A stretch of 64,000 nucleotides of DNA, from positions 1 to 64,000 of the forward strand of contig NZ_BJCF01000020.1 of assembly GCF_005402965.1 (NCBI RefSeq). Reading direction: 5' to 3'. This document shows, one piece after another, positions 63,922-64,000 of the stretch. Origin of the DNA: Dolichospermum planctonicum. Its GTDB lineage: Bacteria > Cyanobacteriota > Cyanobacteriia > Cyanobacteriales > Nostocaceae. The translations under genes and the position numbers were made by a program. The notes beneath the pieces were generated by a model. That model was not told the DNA's origin. It was given only the letters and a program-made list of their open reading frames with translations, and ran no database searches. Position 1 is the first letter of the stretch; each line of letters starts with the position of its first letter.

Positions 63922-64000
63922 ATGAATACTAAATTACTTGATTCCCTGATTCAAATTATTAACTCTTTAAATGATGAAGAAAAAAAGATCATCTCTCAAA
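63922..64000 (+). CDS. Start of a small gene, antitoxin-like, cut by window end
   Basis: AGAGGAT lies 8-14 bases before the ATG at 63922. The 26 visible codons read MNTKLLDSLIQIINSLNDEE, then KKIISQ. This resembles N-termini of short cyanobacterial proteins that precede toxin genes, in which a helical LIxxINSLxxEE segment is common, but too little is seen to assign it. The rest lies outside the window. Confidence 0.5.
   Translation, partial: MNTKLLDSLIQIINSLNDEEKKIISQ

Overview
This is a chromosomal segment of a filamentous, heterocyst-forming cyanobacterium (Nostocales; an Anabaena/Dolichospermum-like organism is my inference). The evidence is photosystem I genes psaF-psaJ-psaL, nblA, solanesyl diphosphate synthase, a hetZ-patU heterocyst-differentiation pair, many HIP1 sites (GCGATCGC), AT-rich intergenic DNA and abundant short tandem repeats of the kind typical of Nostoc and Anabaena. 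The gene order amiC-amiC-murI-sds-hetZ-patU matches what I recall of the alr0092-alr0101 region of Nostoc sp. PCC 7120.

Layout. 0-0.4 kb: decayed C-terminus of an IscB-type RRXRR/HNH nuclease. 1.2-11.3 kb: cell-wall and heterocyst block (two AmiC amidases, MurI, prenyl transferase, HetZ, PatU). 11.8-16.9 kb: Kdp high-affinity K+ ATPase (A, B, small F/G-like subunit, C) with no kdpD. 16.9-29.1 kb: core genes (AnmK, NblA, PP2C phosphatase, UbiB-type kinase, tRNA-Pro, a homologue of the plastid GNAT/SNAT acetyltransferase, TsaD, PsaF/J/L, guanylate kinase, RemA-like protein). 29.2-33.1 kb: tetrapyrrole island adapted to low oxygen (HemN, heme oxygenase, AcsF/ChlA cyclase) around a repeat-rich divergent promoter. 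33.2-36.0 kb: MntC/A/B-type metal ABC transporter. 36.2-45.1 kb: signalling and accessory genes (Ser/Thr kinase with PsbP-like sensor domain, Rpn-type nuclease with a duplicated flank, YHS protein, FHA-flavoprotein fusion, HAD, TPR) scattered among MITE-like repeats. 45.2-55.2 kb: NurA, DacB, DnaB carrying an intein in its P-loop, RplI, GloB, a glycosyltransferase and a cyanophycinase-like S51 peptidase.

55.6-63.1 kb is the most unusual part. It encodes three P-loop GTPase-like proteins, two of them translationally coupled, followed by a large protein with a cytoplasmic N-terminal domain, a helical domain, one membrane helix and a cysteine-containing outer domain. Behind it lie an N-terminally truncated paralogue and a frameshifted third copy, so the membrane/outer module has been duplicated in tandem. 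The cluster is bordered by inverted hairpin repeats on one side and a roughly 350-bp array of short tandem repeats on the other. I read it as a multi-GTPase transmembrane signalling or conflict system; its function is not known to me.

Functionally, the amidases, HetZ and PatU connect wall remodelling with heterocyst patterning. Sds, PsaF/J/L, HemN/HO/AcsF, NblA and the metal transporter serve the photosynthetic apparatus, partly under low-oxygen or nutrient stress. The kinases, phosphatase and FHA protein suggest Ser/Thr phosphorylation signalling. All names are from sequence recognition without database searches.
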